Shown here in pieces: positions 62,763 to 64,000 of a stretch of 64,000 bases of DNA (its first letter is position 1; the number at the start of each line of letters is the position of its first letter). The stretch is from Fulvimarina pelagi HTCC2506 (GTDB lineage Bacteria > Pseudomonadota > Alphaproteobacteria > Rhizobiales > Rhizobiaceae). The stretch covers positions 1,185,839-1,249,838 of the forward strand of contig NZ_DS022272.1 in assembly GCF_000153705.1 (NCBI RefSeq), written 5' to 3'. The notes below the pieces were generated by a model. It worked only from the letters and a program-made list of their open reading frames with translations. It was not told the DNA's origin and did no database searches. A program made the translations under genes and the position numbers.

Positions 62763-64000
62763 ATGGAAATATTGTCCTATCTCGTCGATGGCCTCCTTCT
62801 GGCACTGCAGCCTATCAATCTCGGGCTGATTGTCATTGGAGTCTCGGTTGGCCTGTTCATTGGCGCCATGCCCGGTCTAGGTTCGGTGAACGGTGTCGCA
62901 ATCCTATTACCGATTACGTTCTTGGTGCCGCCTGGTTCGGCGATCATCTTCCTCGCAGCAATCTACTATGGTGCGATGTACGGTGGTGCCATTTCTTCGG
63001 TCACTCTCGGCATTCCTGGCGCATCGACGGCGGTAGCAACGACGTTTGATGGACGCCCTCTGGCCCTTCAAGGACGTGCAAGCCTAGCGTTGGTGACGGC
63101 CGCATTGGCGTCGTTCGTGGGTGGTAGCGTCGCCAACGTTCTTTTTACGCTGTTCGCACCACCGCTCGCTACACTCGCCCTTTCCTTCGGTCCGCCTGAG
63201 ATCTTCGCGCTCATGCTGCTCGCATTCGCGACCTTCGTCGGCCTTGGTGGTGACGACATCGCGAAGACCGTGTTTTCGATTTGTATTGGCCTGGTATTCG
63301 CGTCGATTGGTTTTGATCAGATCTCTGGTCAGCCGCGGCTTGTCCTCTTCGATATATCCGGTTTTCTGCACGGAATCGGCTTCATCGTGCTGGCGATCGG
63401 TGTCTACGGCATCGGGGAGATGATTTGGACAATTGAGCAGACGCGCGGTGAAGTGACTACCACAACGCCGCGAATGAGTGTTGCCGGCATGATCTCCGAT
63501 ACGCGCGAAGCGGTGAGAAGAGGCTGGAAAGGAACGACGATCGGCTCGTTCCTGGGTTTCTTCGTCGGCGTTTTGCCGGCTGCGGGAGCGACGCCAGGAT
63601 CGTTGATGGCCTATGGGGTCGCGAAGCTGGTCTCCAAGACCCCGCGGGAATACGGCAAGGGCAGCCCGGATGGTGTCGCGGCACCGGAAGCGGCCAACAA
63701 TTCCGCCTCCACCGGCGCGATGCTACCAATGCTGACACTCGGTATTCCCGGTTCACCGACCACCGCGATCCTGCTGGGCGGCATGGTGATCTGGGGACTG
63801 GTGCCGGGCCCGCAGCTCTTCGTCAACGAGACCGAATTCGTCTGGGGCCTGATCGGATCCTTCTACATCTCCAACTTCGCGGCGTTACTGATCAATCTCG
63901 CCTTCATCCCGCTCTTCATCTGGATGCTGCGGATGCCGTTCACAGTGCTCGCGCCGATGATCTTCGTCCTGTCGATCATCGGCGGCTTCGCCGCGACTCG
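62763..64000 (+). CDS. tctA: Tripartite tricarboxylate transporter large subunit TctA (partial)
   Basis: The first 412 residues of TctA, cut by the right window edge with no stop; full-length proteins are about 500 residues. MEILSYLVDGLLLALQPINL begins the first helix, and the family hallmark GAMPGLGSVNGVAILLPITF is at about 34-53, followed by YGAMYGGAISSVTLGIPG. A second conserved region has VGVLPAAGATPGSLMAYG and, later, LTLGIPGSPTTAILLGG. It has many helices and is the transport channel, driven by ion gradients. It starts 27 bp after tctB. Confidence 0.93.
   Translation, partial: MEILSYLVDGLLLALQPINLGLIVIGVSVGLFIGAMPGLGSVNGVAILLPITFLVPPGSAIIFLAAIYYGAMYGGAISSVTLGIPGASTAVATTFDGRPLALQGRASLALVTAALASFVGGSVANVLFTLFAPPLATLALSFGPPEIFALMLLAFATFVGLGGDDIAKTVFSICIGLVFASIGFDQISGQPRLVLFDISGFLHGIGFIVLAIGVYGIGEMIWTIEQTRGEVTTTTPRMSVAGMISDTREAVRRGWKGTTIGSFLGFFVGVLPAAGATPGSLMAYGVAKLVSKTPREYGKGSPDGVAAPEAANNSASTGAMLPMLTLGIPGSPTTAILLGGMVIWGLVPGPQLFVNETEFVWGLIGSFYISNFAALLINLAFIPLFIWMLRMPFTVLAPMIFVLSIIGGFAAT

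Overview
The window is a high-GC chromosomal segment of an alphaproteobacterium, almost certainly order Hyphomicrobiales (Rhizobiales). The evidence is gene order: lipA-coq10, fused ispDF, dusB(nifR3)-ntrB-ntrC-ntrY-ntrX-trkA-hfq-hflX, glnII with a DUF2735 gene, glnB-glnA, and a complete NepR-EcfG-PhyR general stress response locus. The genus cannot be fixed by eye; an Aurantimonadaceae-like marine or plant-associated lineage is only a guess. I saw no rRNA, tRNA, CRISPR array, prophage or intact insertion sequence.

Layout. 0.1-4.9 kb: housekeeping (lipoate, ubiquinone-related protein, isoprenoid precursors, tRNA dihydrouridine). 4.9-14.7 kb: the two nitrogen-related two-component pairs NtrBC and NtrYX, then TrkA, Hfq and HflX, closed by a bidirectional terminator. 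14.8-19.3 kb: an RhlE-type helicase, a secreted protein of unknown role, and ParE, all on the minus strand. 19.5-23.2 kb: a nitrogen-assimilation block with glnII behind a textbook sigma-54 promoter, a small DUF2735 gene divergent from it, and glnB-glnA behind a second sigma-54-like promoter. The ntrBC genes that probably control both promoters lie 13-17 kb away in the same window.

23.4-34.4 kb: NAD(P)HX repair, a GluR0-like ligand-gated channel, a run of small stress-type membrane and acidic proteins, the EcfG/NepR/PhyR regulators with an adjacent HWE kinase, small lipoproteins and a HugZ-like protein. Two of these genes are preceded by GGAAC-N16-TGTT and phyR by GGAAC-N16-CATT, resembling EcfG promoters (consensus GGAAC-N16/17-CGTT). 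34.5-43.8 kb: Mrp, a complete dppABCDF peptide transporter, a HAD phosphatase and a class V aminotransferase.

43.9-52.6 kb is the most unusual part. A YjfI/PspA/YjfK/YjfL/YgiB/YjfC-type membrane-stress cluster has a K+ channel gene at the head of its minus-strand arm. It sits directly beside an Anbu-peptidase/alpha-E/circularly permuted ATP-grasp operon that lacks the usual transglutaminase. Two ATP-grasp peptide-ligase-like enzymes and a proteasome-like peptidase are therefore neighbours.

52.8-58.9 kb: a flavin reductase, then CoxD/CoxE/XdhC/MocA-type maturation genes for a molybdenum hydroxylase whose structural genes are not in the window, and an XRE regulator. 58.9-60.2 kb holds no convincing gene. 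60.2-64.0 kb: a tandem universal stress protein and a tripartite tricarboxylate transporter (tctC, tctB, and tctA cut by the window edge). In both the dpp and the tct operons a perfect or near-perfect hairpin follows the binding-protein gene.
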